Part shown: one piece after another, positions 53,763 to 63,116 of the stretch
Layout: each line of letters opens with the position of its first letter
Numbering within the stretch: the stretch's first letter is position 1
DNA from: Bradyrhizobium sp. LTSP885
GTDB taxonomy: Bacteria; Pseudomonadota; Alphaproteobacteria; Rhizobiales; Xanthobacteraceae
Length of the DNA: 64,000 nt
NCBI RefSeq assembly: GCF_000938305.1
Contig: NZ_JYMT01000017.1
Span: forward strand, 13,140-77,139
Reading direction: 5' to 3'
Made by a program: the position numbers and the translations under genes
Notes under the pieces: generated by a model
What the model was told of the DNA's origin: nothing
What the model saw: only the letters and a program-made list of their open reading frames with translations
Database searches by the model: none

Positions 53763-53880
53763 TCTGTCCTCCCTGATTTTTTGTAGTTGTGGGACCGGCA
53801 GGATAGCCAACCAGGATCACAACTCAAGGATGAACTCGCGCGAAGACGTCAGAGGCCCACAAGGGAGGCGATCCGAGTAT

Positions 53881-54792
53881 TTACTTGGCAGCGTGGCTGC
53901 CCTTTCCACCGCCGCCGACAATCACGCCCGCCGCTTTCTCGATCGGCTTGATCGCTTCGGTGAAATCCGACTCCGGCCCCTGGTCGCGGATGATGGTTTC
54001 CCAGATGCGGCCGACCGCCTCAGCCACTTCCATCGAGAGCCCGAGCGACCGCATCTCTTCCACCGCAAGCCGAATGTCCTTCACCATCAGCCCGGTGGCG
54101 AAACCGAAGTCGAAGGTGCGCGGCAGCACGGCACGCGGAAACTTGTCGCGGCTCGCGGTGTTCAGCCCCGAGCCCGCATTGATGACATCGATCATGACGG
54201 CCGGATCGAGCCCCGATTTGACGCCCATCACCACCGCCTCCGATGTCGCGACCATCGCGGTCGCCGAGAGGAAGTTGTTGGCGAGCTTCATGGTCTGGCC
54301 GGCGCCCGGCTTGGTGCCGATGAAGAACACCTTGCCGATGACGTCGAGCGCGGGTTTCACCAGTTCGAAGTCGGCTTTCGGGCCCGACACCATCACCGCC
54401 AGCGTGCCCTTCTCGGCGCCGCCGACGCCGCCGGAGACCGGGCTGTCGATCTGCACGATGTTCTGCTTTGCCAGTAGATCATGAATCTTCACCGCCATCT
54501 GCGAACCGACGGTGGAGAGATCGATGAAGCGCTTGACGCGCGTGCCCTCGATCACGCCGCCTGTGCCGGTCGCGACCTCGAGCGAGGCCTGCAGCGAGGG
54601 CAGGCTCGCCATCACGGTCTCGACGCGATCGGCGATGTCCTTTGGTGACGATGCCGCCTCGGCGCCCAGCGCCACGAGCTTGTCGACGGCGTTCTTCTGC
54701 GTGTCGAACACGGTGAGCGTGTGACCGGCCTCGATCAGCCGGCGCGCCATCGGGAAACCCATTTTCCCGAGGCCGATGAATCCGATGTCCAT
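53881..54792 (-). CDS. NAD(P)-dependent 3-hydroxyisobutyrate dehydrogenase-like oxidoreductase
   Basis: A 303-residue beta-hydroxyacid dehydrogenase. The Rossmann start is IGFIGLGKMGFPMARRLIEAGH; DSPVSGGVGGAEKGTLAVMVSG is the substrate motif and KLANNFLSA carries the catalytic lysine. It oxidises 3-hydroxyacids or reduces semialdehydes; the exact substrate is open. It shares its strand with the tannase and CMD genes. Confidence 0.92.
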   Translation of the reverse strand: MDIGFIGLGKMGFPMARRLIEAGHTLTVFDTQKNAVDKLVALGAEAASSPKDIADRVETVMASLPSLQASLEVATGTGGVIEGTRVKRFIDLSTVGSQMAVKIHDLLAKQNIVQIDSPVSGGVGGAEKGTLAVMVSGPKADFELVKPALDVIGKVFFIGTKPGAGQTMKLANNFLSATAMVATSEAVVMGVKSGLDPAVMIDVINAGSGLNTASRDKFPRAVLPRTFDFGFATGLMVKDIRLAVEEMRSLGLSMEVAEAVGRIWETIIRDQGPESDFTEAIKPIEKAAGVIVGGGGKGSHAAK

Positions 54793-54811
54793 GGTGTTCT
54801 TCTTTCCCTTG

Positions 54812-54895
54812 CGTCATTGCGAGGAGCGAAGCGACGAAGCAATCCATGCCTCAGCTTGTGGCGCTATGGATTGCTTCGCTTCGCTCGCAATGACG
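54812..54895. repeat. Palindromic intergenic repeat (CGTCATTGCGAG type)
   Basis: CGTCATTGCGAGGAGCGAAGC and its inverse GCTTCGCTTCGCTCGCAATGACG-like end (exact outer 12 bases CGTCATTGCGAG/CTCGCAATGACG), with GCAATCCAT/ATGGATTGC inside. It separates the dehydrogenase and CMD genes. Confidence 0.82.
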
Positions 54896-54911
54896 GCGCA
54901 AACGGCTGTTG

Positions 54912-55295
54912 TTAGGCCTTGTTATCGATCTCGGCGAACACTTCGCGGGCGATGCGAAAACTGTCGACGCCGGCGGGGATGCCGGCATAGATCGACACCT
55001 GCATGAAGATCTCGCGGATCTCGTCGCGGCTGACGCCGTTGGTCAGCGCGCCCTTGATGTGCGCCTTCAATTCGTGCGGCCGGTTCAGGATCGAGATCAT
55101 GGCGAGGTTGAGCATGCTGCGGGTCTTGTGCGGCAGTTCCTCGCGGCCCCACACCGCGCCCCAGCAATATTCGGTGACGAGTTCCTGGAACGGCTTGTTG
55201 AAGCTGTCGGCGTTCTTCAGCGCGTTGTTGACATAGGCCTCGCCGAGCACGGCCTTGCGGATCTCGAGCCCCTTGTCGTGCGTCTTCTGGTCCAT
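54912..55295 (-). CDS. Carboxymuconolactone decarboxylase family protein
   Basis: A 127-residue helical protein with the CMD motif arrangement: EYCWGAVWGREELPHKTRSMLNLAMI and a later HIKGALTNGVSRDEIREIFMQV. In the beta-ketoadipate pathway PcaC decarboxylates 4-carboxymuconolactone; the family also includes AhpD-like proteins, but the CxxC pair of those is absent here. It lies near the tannase gene, so a role in aromatic breakdown is plausible. Confidence 0.86.
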   Translation of the reverse strand: MDQKTHDKGLEIRKAVLGEAYVNNALKNADSFNKPFQELVTEYCWGAVWGREELPHKTRSMLNLAMISILNRPHELKAHIKGALTNGVSRDEIREIFMQVSIYAGIPAGVDSFRIAREVFAEIDNKA

Positions 55296-55476
55296 GACGT
55301 TTCCTCATAGGTTAAGGCGATGGTTCGGCCTTGTTCCATCCTGGACGTTACGGGGTCGGACCGCCGCAGTCACGCCTTCGTGTTATGCGTATTTCCCGGT
55401 GTGGGTTACGCGCCGAAACGGGTGCCTCGATGCCGCCGTTGTGCTAGGCTGACCCGCCGGCGACTTGGAGATTTGA

Positions 55477-58104
55477 TTGAGCGGCGCCAATCTCGACCCA
55501 TCAGAGAACCCGTCACGTGGCGTGACCGACAGCGATGCGATCGCGCGGCTGAAGCTGACGCAGGCTCTGCAGCGGGCAAAGTTATCGATCGCATGGGAAC
55601 GGGCCTGGCCGCATCTGGCGCGATTCCTGACGGTCGCCGGTCTGTTCCTGGTCGCATCATGGGCCGGGCTGTGGCAGGTGCTGCCGTTTGTCGTACGGCT
55701 GGCCGGTACCGCCTTGTTTGCGCTCGCCGCGCTGGCGGCGCTATCGCCGCTGGTCCGTTTCCGCTGGCCGACCCGTGAGGAGGGCCTGAGCCGGCTCGAC
55801 CGCGGCGCCGGCATTCGCCATCGTCCGGCGACCACGCTCTCCGACACGCTGACGACGCAGGATCCGTTCGCCCGCGCGCTGTGGCAGGCGCAGCGCGAGC
55901 GCACGCTGGCCTCGATCAAGCGGATCCGCGCCGGCCTGCCGCAGCCGAAGCTCTCGATCCACGATCCCTGGGCGCTGCGGGCGCTTGTCATCGTGATGCT
56001 GGTGGCAACCTATGTCGCGGCCGGCGACGAGCGCGGCCTGCGGATCGCCTCCGCGTTCGACTGGAACGGCATCATGGCGCCGGCCAACATCCGGGTCGAC
56101 GCCTGGGTGACGCCGCCGAATTACACCGGCAAGCCGCCGATTATCCTGTCGAACGCCAACAAGGACGCCACGGCGGCCGACAATGGCCCGCTCGCGGTTC
56201 CGGCCGGCTCTACGCTTTTGGTGCGCTCCAGCGGCGGCACCATTGACGTCGTGGTCGGTGGCAGCGTGACCGAAATTGCGCCGAGCGAGGAGGCGCCCAA
56301 GGGCACCAACGAGCGGCATTTCAAGATTGCCGGCGACGGCACTGCGCATGTCCGCGCCCCGGCCGGCCAGCCGCTGTGGAAGTTCACCGCGAGCCCCGAC
56401 CGCCCGCCGACCATCGCGCTCGCCAAGGATCCGGAGCGGCAGGCGCGCGGCGCGATGCAGCTGTCCTACAAGCTCGAGGACGATTACGGCGTCACCGAAG
56501 CCCGCGCGCAGGTCGCGCTCCGCCCGGGGGAAGCTCAGAAGGATCCGAGCCGCGACGCTGCCAAGGATACCGCAAAGGACGCCACCAAGACCGCCGAGAC
56601 GCATCCGCTGTTCGATCCGCCCCAATTCCCGCTGGTGCTGCCGAACGCCCGCACCCGCAACGGTGTCGGCCAGATGGTGAAGGACCTCAGCGAAGACCCT
56701 TACGCCGGCGCCGACGTGACGCTGACGCTGACGGCAAAGGATGAGGCCGGCAATGAGGGCAGGAGCGAGCCGTTCAACATGCGGCTGCCCGAGCGTCTCT
56801 TCACCAAACCCCTGGCGCGCGCGCTGATCGAGCAGCGCCGGATTCTCGCGCTCGACGCCAACCAGAATTCGCAGGTCTTCACCGCGCTCGACGCGCTGAT
56901 GATCGCGCCCGAATTGTTCACGCCGGAGACCGGCTACTATCTCGGCCTCTACAGCGTGGCCCGGCAGCTCGAGGCGGCACGCACCGACGATCAGCTGCGC
57001 GAAGTGGTCGTGAGCATGTGGGCGCTCGCCGTCACCATCGAGGATGGCAACATCACCGACGTCGACAAGGCGCTGCGTGCGGCGCAGGACGCGCTCAAGC
57101 AGGCGCTGGAGCAGGGCGCGACCAACGAGGAGATCAAGAAGCTCACCGACAATCTGCGCGCCGCGCTGGATAATTTCCTGCGCCAGCTCGCCGAGCAATT
57201 CCGCAACAACCCGCAGCAACTGGCCCGGCCGCTCGATCCCAACACCAAGATGTTGAGCCAGAACGACCTGAAGAACATGCTCGACCGCATGGAGCGTCTG
57301 TCCAAATCCGGCGACAAGGAGGCTGCCAAGCAGCTGCTCGAGCAGATGCAGCAGATGCTCGAGAACCTGCAGATGGCGCAGCCCCAGCAGGGTGACCAGG
57401 ACATGGAGCAGGCGCTCAACGAGCTCGGCGACATGATCCGTAAGCAGCAGCAGTTGCGCGACAAGACCTACAAGCAGGGCCAGGATTCGCGGCGCGACCG
57501 CATGCGCGGCAAGCAGGGCGACCAGTCGATGTCCGACCTGCAGCAGGACCAGCAGGGCCTGCGCGACCGGCTCAAGAAGCTGCAGGACGAACTCGCCAAG
57601 CGCGGCATGGGACCGGATCAGCGCGGCCAGAAAGGCCAGAAGGGCGATCAGGGCCAACAAGGCCAGCAGGGGGCCGAGCAAGGCGACCAGAGCGGCGACG
57701 AAGACGGCCTCGATCAGGCCGATTCCGCGATGGGCGACGCCGGCGGACGGCTCGGCGAAGGCAATGCTGACGGCGCGGTGGATTCGCAGGGGCGTGCGCT
57801 GGACGCGTTGCGCAAGGGCGCCCAGAGCCTCGCCGACGCCATGCAGCCAGGCGACGGCGACCAGCCCGGCGATGGCCCCGGCAACCGCGCCGGCCGCCAG
57901 CAGAGCGGCGGCAGCCAGACCGATCCGCTCGGCCGTCCCTTGCATGGCCGCGAATTCGGCGACGATTACACGGTGAAGATTCCCGGCGAGATCGACGTGC
58001 AGCGCGTGCGCCGCATCCTCGAGGAACTGCGCCGCCGCCTCGCCGACCCGTCGCGGCCGCAGATCGAGCTCGACTACATCGAGCGGCTGCTGAAGGATTA
58101 TTGA
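55477..58104 (+). CDS. TIGR02302/DUF4175 family membrane protein with glutamine-rich, collagen-like tail
   Basis: An 875-residue protein starting at TTG 55477 after GGAG. Residues about 50-100 and 165-190 hold membrane helices; a large soluble part follows. From about 570 it becomes helical and rich in Q, D, E and K, then low-complexity, including six Gly-X-Y triplets at 717-734. The C-terminal end (YTVKIPGEIDVQRVRRILEELRRRLADPSRPQ) is conserved. The family (TIGR02302, DUF4175) is alphaproteobacterial and its function is unknown; an envelope role is a guess. Confidence 0.85.
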   Translation: MSGANLDPSENPSRGVTDSDAIARLKLTQALQRAKLSIAWERAWPHLARFLTVAGLFLVASWAGLWQVLPFVVRLAGTALFALAALAALSPLVRFRWPTREEGLSRLDRGAGIRHRPATTLSDTLTTQDPFARALWQAQRERTLASIKRIRAGLPQPKLSIHDPWALRALVIVMLVATYVAAGDERGLRIASAFDWNGIMAPANIRVDAWVTPPNYTGKPPIILSNANKDATAADNGPLAVPAGSTLLVRSSGGTIDVVVGGSVTEIAPSEEAPKGTNERHFKIAGDGTAHVRAPAGQPLWKFTASPDRPPTIALAKDPERQARGAMQLSYKLEDDYGVTEARAQVALRPGEAQKDPSRDAAKDTAKDATKTAETHPLFDPPQFPLVLPNARTRNGVGQMVKDLSEDPYAGADVTLTLTAKDEAGNEGRSEPFNMRLPERLFTKPLARALIEQRRILALDANQNSQVFTALDALMIAPELFTPETGYYLGLYSVARQLEAARTDDQLREVVVSMWALAVTIEDGNITDVDKALRAAQDALKQALEQGATNEEIKKLTDNLRAALDNFLRQLAEQFRNNPQQLARPLDPNTKMLSQNDLKNMLDRMERLSKSGDKEAAKQLLEQMQQMLENLQMAQPQQGDQDMEQALNELGDMIRKQQQLRDKTYKQGQDSRRDRMRGKQGDQSMSDLQQDQQGLRDRLKKLQDELAKRGMGPDQRGQKGQKGDQGQQGQQGAEQGDQSGDEDGLDQADSAMGDAGGRLGEGNADGAVDSQGRALDALRKGAQSLADAMQPGDGDQPGDGPGNRAGRQQSGGSQTDPLGRPLHGREFGDDYTVKIPGEIDVQRVRRILEELRRRLADPSRPQIELDYIERLLKDY

Positions 58105-58124
58105 GTTTTTGCCGCGCGCTCCGC

Positions 58125-58228
58125 TGTCATCGCCCGGCTTGTCCGGGCGACCCAGTATTCCAGAGACGTCAGCGATTGAATCGAGAGGTCTCGGCGTACT
58201 GGATACCCCGCATGCGCGGGGTATGACA
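58125..58228. repeat. Palindromic intergenic repeat (TGTCATCGCCCGG type)
   Basis: A dispersed element with a CGCCCGG/CCGGGCG hairpin, an ACCCAGTATTCCAGAG block and a final ACCCCGCATGCGCGGGGT hairpin, between the convergent TIGR02302 and cpdR genes. It may serve as a two-way terminator. Confidence 0.7.
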
Positions 58229-58255
58229 CCTTGTGTGCGTTAGGCCGCTCGGGCG

Positions 58256-58630
58256 TTACGTCTTTCGCGCCGCCAGCGCGTCGGCCACCGCGGTGCGGAT
58301 GTCGGCCACCGAAAACGGCTTTGTCACCACGTCATGCACGATCGCATTGAGGCCTGAGGCGCGCTCGCGCTGGTCGGCGAAGCCGGTCATCAGCAGGATC
58401 TTCAAATCCGGGAAGTCGCGCGCAGCAGTGAGCGCCAGCGCGATACCGTCCATCACGGGCATCTGGATGTCGGTAAGCAGGAGGTCGAATGCGCCCTCGT
58501 CACGCGTCAGCAGCTCCAGCGCTTCGGCGCCGTCCTGCGCGGTGACGATCTCGTGGCCGTCCATCGCGATGGCGCGTGCCACCAGCGTGCGCATGGAGTC
58601 TTCGTCGTCGGCGATCAGGATACGCGGCAT
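58256..58630 (-). CDS. cpdR: Single-domain response regulator, CpdR homologue
   Basis: A 124-residue receiver domain with the acidic pair ADDED near the start, phospho-aspartate in LLLTDIQMP, the conserved T in MTGFA and the KPF lysine. It has no output domain. Length and sequence fit Caulobacter CpdR, which when unphosphorylated primes ClpXP for PdeA, CtrA and other targets. The phosphorelay feeding it is the CckA-ChpT system. An RcdA homologue at 6976-7488 belongs to the same pathway. Confidence 0.8.
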   Translation of the reverse strand: MPRILIADDEDSMRTLVARAIAMDGHEIVTAQDGAEALELLTRDEGAFDLLLTDIQMPVMDGIALALTAARDFPDLKILLMTGFADQRERASGLNAIVHDVVTKPFSVADIRTAVADALAARKT

Positions 58631-58668
58631 GATGAGCGGTCAGTTCCAGGAAACGGCGGCGCCTCGCC

Positions 58669-59562
58669 TCAGGCCCGGCCGCCGGTGAGATCGTGCTTGT
58701 TGAAGAAGCGGACGTCGATATCGCGGCCTTCGGGCGGCGGCGAGGCGAGCCTCGACTTGAAGAAGGCCTGTTCGCCGGGATTGAGCGCCGCCTGTTCCAG
58801 CACTGCGTTCCAGGCGTAGATTTCGGCGCCTTGTGCGTCGCGGACCGCGAAGCGCAGCCGCGGCAGCTCGACCGCCTTGCGGGTCTGGCCGACGATCATG
58901 CCCTCGATCACCAGCACCGGCTTGCCGTCGACGGTCTCGTTGGTGATCTTGAGGTCCTTGAACGCGAGCCCGCGCAGATTCACCTCGATCCCGACCATCT
59001 TGTAGAACAGCGCCGTCTGCGGCAGCAGCCGCACCACATCGTTGCGCCAGACGAAGAGCGCAACGATCAGCGCGGCCATGGCCGCGCAGGTCGTCGGCAG
59101 GGTGCCGATCACCGGCATGAAGGGAATTCGGGGCAGCGACGGCAGCCGGAACAGGTTCGGACGGAACAGGCTCGGCAGCCGGAAGCGGCGTTTGGCCCCG
59201 GCCGAATCATGGGCGGCACTGGCGTCGAGATGGGCCTCGGCATCCTCCTTGGCCACCGCCGGCCAGTCGGCGTCGGCAGCATCTTGGCCCTCCGGCCAGT
59301 CGGCCGAAATCGAGGGGCTGTCGACCACCGGGGCCTCCCCGCCGACCTCCTCCCGGGCCATCGCCTCCCATTCGGCGGCGGCGTCGGAGCCGGCGGACTG
59401 GCTTGCGCCCGCCATCGCTGGCATTGCGGCGTCGACCGCATCCTCCGGCCGCGCCAGCCAGACCTCCTTGCAGCGGGAACAGCGCACGGTTCGCCCGGCG
59501 TCGCCCAGGGTGGCCAGATTGATGGCGTAGGATGTTGTACAATGCGGGCAAACGATGTGCAT
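58669..59562 (-). CDS. Zinc-ribbon membrane protein (MJ0042-type)
   Basis: A 297-residue protein. An N-terminal zinc ribbon (MHIVCPHCTTSYAINL...VRCSRCKEVW) is followed by a long acidic low-complexity linker, one membrane helix near residue 165-185 (TCAAMAALIVALFVW) and a beta-rich DUF3426-like domain. Such proteins lie beside ftsE in many alphaproteobacteria, as here (divergent). Function is unassigned; a link to division or the envelope is inferred from position. Confidence 0.82.
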   Translation of the reverse strand: MHIVCPHCTTSYAINLATLGDAGRTVRCSRCKEVWLARPEDAVDAAMPAMAGASQSAGSDAAAEWEAMAREEVGGEAPVVDSPSISADWPEGQDAADADWPAVAKEDAEAHLDASAAHDSAGAKRRFRLPSLFRPNLFRLPSLPRIPFMPVIGTLPTTCAAMAALIVALFVWRNDVVRLLPQTALFYKMVGIEVNLRGLAFKDLKITNETVDGKPVLVIEGMIVGQTRKAVELPRLRFAVRDAQGAEIYAWNAVLEQAALNPGEQAFFKSRLASPPPEGRDIDVRFFNKHDLTGGRA

Positions 59563-59732
59563 GGAGCCCTATCTCCACCGTGTCTCTGCCCGGATGCTAC
59601 AGAGCGACCGTTAACGAATCGGAAACCATAACCGAAGCACAACCCTTTTGTGCGGTTTGCGGCCGGTTCGCCGGTCTCAGGGCCCATTGTGCAGGGTTTT
59701 GGGCGATCGCCCCTCTCGCACGGAGCTAGCGC

Positions 59733-60392
59733 TTGGTTCGGTTCGAAAATGTCGGTTTGCGCTACGGGCTCGGCCCGGAGATTTTGCGCGACCTCTCCTT
59801 CATGATCCCGGCGCATTCGTTCCAGTTCCTCACCGGGCCGTCGGGCGCCGGCAAGACCTCGCTGCTGCGGCTGTTGTTCCTGTCGATGCGGCCGACCCGC
59901 GGGCTGGTCAATTTGTTCGGCCACGACGTTTCGCTGCTCGGCAAGGATCAGATTGCCGATTTGCGCAAGCGGATCGGCATCGTGCTGCAGGACTTCCGCC
60001 TGCTCGACCACATGACGACCTACGAGAATGTCGCGCTGCCGTTCCGCGTGATGGGCCGCGAGGAATCCAGTTATCGCCGCGAGGTAATCGACCTGCTGAA
60101 ATGGGTCGGCCTCGGCGAACGCATGGACGCGCTGCCGCCGATCCTGTCGGGCGGCGAGAAGCAGCGCGCCGCGATCGCGCGCGCGGTGATCTCGCGGCCG
60201 CAATTGCTGCTGGCGGACGAGCCGACCGGCAGCGTCGATCCGACGCTCGGGCGGCGCCTGCTGCGTCTGTTTATCGAGCTCAACAAGTCCGGCACCGCCG
60301 TCATCATCGCGACCCACGATATCACGCTGATGGATCAATACGAGGCGCGGCGGCTGGTGCTGCATCAGGGACGGCTGCACATCTATGAGTAG
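59733..60392 (+). CDS. ftsE: Cell division ATP-binding protein FtsE
   Basis: A 219-residue ABC ATPase that works with FtsX at the septum to control cell-wall hydrolases. Walker A is GPSGAGKTS, signature LSGGEKQRAAIARA, Walker B LLLADEPTGSVD. It starts at TTG 59733 with GGAG at about 59720; the usual MVRFENVGLRYG follows. It overlaps ftsX by 8 bases. Confidence 0.95.
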   Translation: MVRFENVGLRYGLGPEILRDLSFMIPAHSFQFLTGPSGAGKTSLLRLLFLSMRPTRGLVNLFGHDVSLLGKDQIADLRKRIGIVLQDFRLLDHMTTYENVALPFRVMGREESSYRREVIDLLKWVGLGERMDALPPILSGGEKQRAAIARAVISRPQLLLADEPTGSVDPTLGRRLLRLFIELNKSGTAVIIATHDITLMDQYEARRLVLHQGRLHIYE

Positions 60393-61356
60393 GAACGGCG
60401 ACGAGCAGGTCTCGCTGGTCGATCTCGGGCGCGAACGCCCGCAGGTCCCGGCCACGGCGCGCAACATGTCGCCGATCGTGCCGCGCGCCTCGATCTCCGG
60501 CCGCGCGCTGGTCGCGGTGGTCGCGATCATGACCTTCCTCGCCTCGATCACGACCGGCGCCGTGCTGCTGGTCAGCGCGTCGGCCGCCGAATGGCAATCG
60601 GAGGTCTCGAGCGAGATCACCATCCAGGTGCGGCCCGCGGCCAGTCGCGACCTCGACCGCGACGCGCAGGCAGCAGTGGATGCGATGCGCGCGCAGCCTG
60701 GAATCCTCGAGGTCCGACCGTTCAGCAAGGAGGAGTCGGCCAAGCTGCTGGAGCCGTGGCTCGGCAGCGGGCTCTCGATCGATGAATTGCCGGTGCCGCG
60801 CGTCATCGTGGCGCGGGTGCAGCCCGGCACGACGCTCGATCTCGCCGCGCTGCGCGCCCGGGTGACGCAGGCGGCGCCGTCGGCAAGCGTCGACGATCAC
60901 CGGGCCTGGATCGAGCGCATGCGCTCGATGACCGGCGCCACCGTGTTCGCCGGCATCGGCATCCTGATTCTCGTGATCATCGCCACCATCATCTCGGTGT
61001 CGTTCGCCACGCGCGGCGCGATGGCGGCCAACCGCCCGATCGTCGAGGTGCTGCATTTCGTCGGCGCCGGCGACACCTATATCGCCAACCGCTTCCTGCG
61101 GCATTTCCTCAGGCTCGGTTTCGAGGGCGGGCTGATCGGCGGCGGCGCGGCGATGCTGGCGTTCGGCTTCTCCGAATCGATCGCCAACTGGTTCTCCGGC
61201 ACGCCGGTGGGCGACCAGTTCGCGGCGCTGCTCGGTACGTTCTCGCTGCGTCCGTTGGGCTATCTGGCGCTGGCGGCGCAGGCGGCGCTGATCGCCATCA
61301 TCACCGCATGGGCGTCGCGGCGCACCCTGTTTGCGACCCTTGATGACATCGAGTGA
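60385..61356 (+). CDS. ftsX: Cell division permease FtsX
   Basis: A 323-residue inner-membrane protein with four helices: one near residue 40-60, then a periplasmic loop that contacts cell-wall hydrolase activators, and three helices toward the C-terminus ending in WASRRTLFATLDDIE. It overlaps ftsE and is translated with it. Confidence 0.94.
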   Translation: MSRNGDEQVSLVDLGRERPQVPATARNMSPIVPRASISGRALVAVVAIMTFLASITTGAVLLVSASAAEWQSEVSSEITIQVRPAASRDLDRDAQAAVDAMRAQPGILEVRPFSKEESAKLLEPWLGSGLSIDELPVPRVIVARVQPGTTLDLAALRARVTQAAPSASVDDHRAWIERMRSMTGATVFAGIGILILVIIATIISVSFATRGAMAANRPIVEVLHFVGAGDTYIANRFLRHFLRLGFEGGLIGGGAAMLAFGFSESIANWFSGTPVGDQFAALLGTFSLRPLGYLALAAQAALIAIITAWASRRTLFATLDDIE

Positions 61357-61391
61357 CGGCCGCAAGCGGACGTCACGCGGCTCCATCGTTT

Positions 61392-61463
61392 GAGCATGAT
61401 CCTTGCAGATACCGTGCACTTATAGGCCGGAAAAACCGGTTTCCACTTTTCCGGATCATGCTC
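61392..61463. repeat. Inverted repeat GAGCATGATCC / GGATCATGCTC
   Basis: Perfect 11-bp arms enclosing CCGGAAAAACCGG and TTTCCACTTTTCCGG blocks. It is related to the second half of 46275-46378 and is a common element in this genus. It lies between ftsX and the YdcF gene. Confidence 0.8.
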
Positions 61464-61497
61464 TAAAATTGGCACCGGGGAAGGACCGCTGCATCAC

Positions 61498-62208
61498 ATG
61501 AGTTCGCAGACCGACGATACGTCGCCGAACGGCCGTGCCGCGCGCCCGCGGGGCTGGCTGCGCGCGACCGTGGTCACGTCGCTGGCGCTGGCCTTCGTCG
61601 TCGCGGCCATGGGCTTTGTCGGCTTTATCTCGCAACTGCGCGGCGTCGAGACCGATCCGCCTCATCAGGCCGACGGGATTGTGGTGCTGACCGGCGGCTC
61701 CTCGCGGGTGTCGGATGCGATGGAATTGCTGGCCGCGGGCTACGGCAAGCGGCTGTTGATCTCGGGCGTGCATCCGACCAATGAGGCCAGCGATATCTCG
61801 CGCTCGCTGCCCGACAGCCAGAAGCTGATGCACTGCTGCGTCGATCTCGACCGTTCGGCGGTCAATACCCGCAGCAATGCCGCGGAGACCCGCCGCTGGG
61901 TACGCGAGCGCGGCTTCAAGTCGCTGATCGTGGTGACGTCCAACTACCACATGCCGCGGGCGATCGTGGAACTGTCGCATGCGATGCCCGATGTGACGCT
62001 GATTCCGTTCGCCGTCGTCGGCGACAAATGGCGCGACGAACCTTGGTGGACGAGTGGCGCGACGTTCCGTCTGCTGCTATCGGAATACGCCAAATATGTC
62101 GCGGCGGAGGTGCGGGTTCGGCTGGCCGATGTCGGCCTCGATTTGACCTCCGATCTCGGTGAGCCGGCGGCCGTGCCGCGCCGTCCGACCACGGCGCTGG
62201 CCAATTGA
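61498..62208 (+). CDS. YdcF/SanA-like DUF218 protein
   Basis: A 236-residue protein with one N-terminal membrane helix (residues about 21-42) and a DUF218 domain: DGIVVLTGGSSRVSDAMELLAAG, ISGVHPTNEASD, and VTSNYHMPRAIVELSHAMP. E. coli relatives (ElyC, SanA, YdcF) affect the cell envelope, possibly undecaprenyl-phosphate lipid carriers. It follows ftsEX and precedes plsC, so an envelope role fits. Confidence 0.87.
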   Translation: MSSQTDDTSPNGRAARPRGWLRATVVTSLALAFVVAAMGFVGFISQLRGVETDPPHQADGIVVLTGGSSRVSDAMELLAAGYGKRLLISGVHPTNEASDISRSLPDSQKLMHCCVDLDRSAVNTRSNAAETRRWVRERGFKSLIVVTSNYHMPRAIVELSHAMPDVTLIPFAVVGDKWRDEPWWTSGATFRLLLSEYAKYVAAEVRVRLADVGLDLTSDLGEPAAVPRRPTTALAN

Positions 62209-62220
62209 TGTATCAGGCAC

Positions 62221-62298
62221 CGTCATTCCGGGATGGTGCGCGAGCACCAGACCCGGAATCTCGAGATTCCGGGTTCGCTTCGCGCCCCGGAATGACGG
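62221..62298. repeat. Palindromic intergenic repeat (CGTCATTCCGGG type)
   Basis: CGTCATTCCGGG at 62221-62232 and CCCCGGAATGACGG near 62285-62298, with nested ACCCGGAATCTCGAGATTCCGGGT, a perfect inner palindrome. It lies between the YdcF and plsC genes; related to 23210-23316. Confidence 0.82.
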
Positions 62299-62324
62299 TG
62301 ACCTCGTAGAGGATAGTCTTTGAG

Positions 62325-63092
62325 ATGGCTTTGATCTTCCTGCGCTCGCTCGTCTTCAACGTGCTGTTCTACATCGTGCTGGTGCTGCTGATGGTCGTCG
62401 CGATCCCGACGCTGCTGCTGCCGCGATGGGGAGTGATGGGGCTGGAGGCGGTGTGGGCGCATATCAGCCTGTTCCTGATGCGCGTGATCTGCAACATCAG
62501 GATCGAGTTCCGCGGCATGGAGAAGATCCCGCAGGGCGCGCTGATCATTGCCTCGAAACACCAGTCGTTCTGGGAGACCTTCGCGCTGGTGCGCTTTTTC
62601 GATCGGCCGCTGTTCATCCTGAAGCGCGAGCTGATGATGATCCCGGTGTTCGGCTGGTGCCTGAAGAAGGCCGGCATGATCTCGGTCGAGCGGAGCGGCG
62701 GTCCGCGCTCGCTGCTGAAGACGCTGAAGCGCGCGGCGGGCGAGGTGAAGCGCGGCCGTCAGCTCATCATCTTTCCGGAAGGCACGCGCACTGCGCCCGG
62801 TGCACCGCCGAACTACAAGGCCGGCGTCGGCCAGATCTATGTCGAGAGCGGCGTGCCGTGCCTGCCGGTCGCGCTCAATTCCGGGCTGTTCTGGCCGCGC
62901 CGCACCTTCATGCGCTATCCGGGGACGTTGGTGGTCGAATTCCTGGATCCATTGCCGCCGGGATTGCCGCGCGACGAATTCCTCAAACGCCTGCGCGAGC
63001 AGATCGAAACCGCCACCAACCGCATTGTCGAGGCCGGGCGCGCCGAACAGGCGCAATTGTTCGGCGGGGTGCCGAGCCGGGCGAAGGGTTAG
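62325..63092 (+). CDS. plsC: 1-acyl-sn-glycerol-3-phosphate acyltransferase
   Basis: A 255-residue membrane enzyme making phosphatidic acid. One N-terminal helix is followed by the acyltransferase motif SKHQSFWE (in place of the usual NHxxxxD) and the later FPEGTRTAPG. It acts on the cytosolic face in phospholipid synthesis. Confidence 0.93.
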   Translation: MALIFLRSLVFNVLFYIVLVLLMVVAIPTLLLPRWGVMGLEAVWAHISLFLMRVICNIRIEFRGMEKIPQGALIIASKHQSFWETFALVRFFDRPLFILKRELMMIPVFGWCLKKAGMISVERSGGPRSLLKTLKRAAGEVKRGRQLIIFPEGTRTAPGAPPNYKAGVGQIYVESGVPCLPVALNSGLFWPRRTFMRYPGTLVVEFLDPLPPGLPRDEFLKRLREQIETATNRIVEAGRAEQAQLFGGVPSRAKG

Positions 63093-63116
63093 GCTGGCCC
63101 CCCTGAGCGCCAGCTC

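Noticed and set aside
55741..57945. A 734-codon open frame antisense to the TIGR02302 gene
   Set aside because: It arises from the high third-position GC of the real gene; its product is low-complexity with no family match, and the plus-strand gene has a ribosome site and recognised domains.
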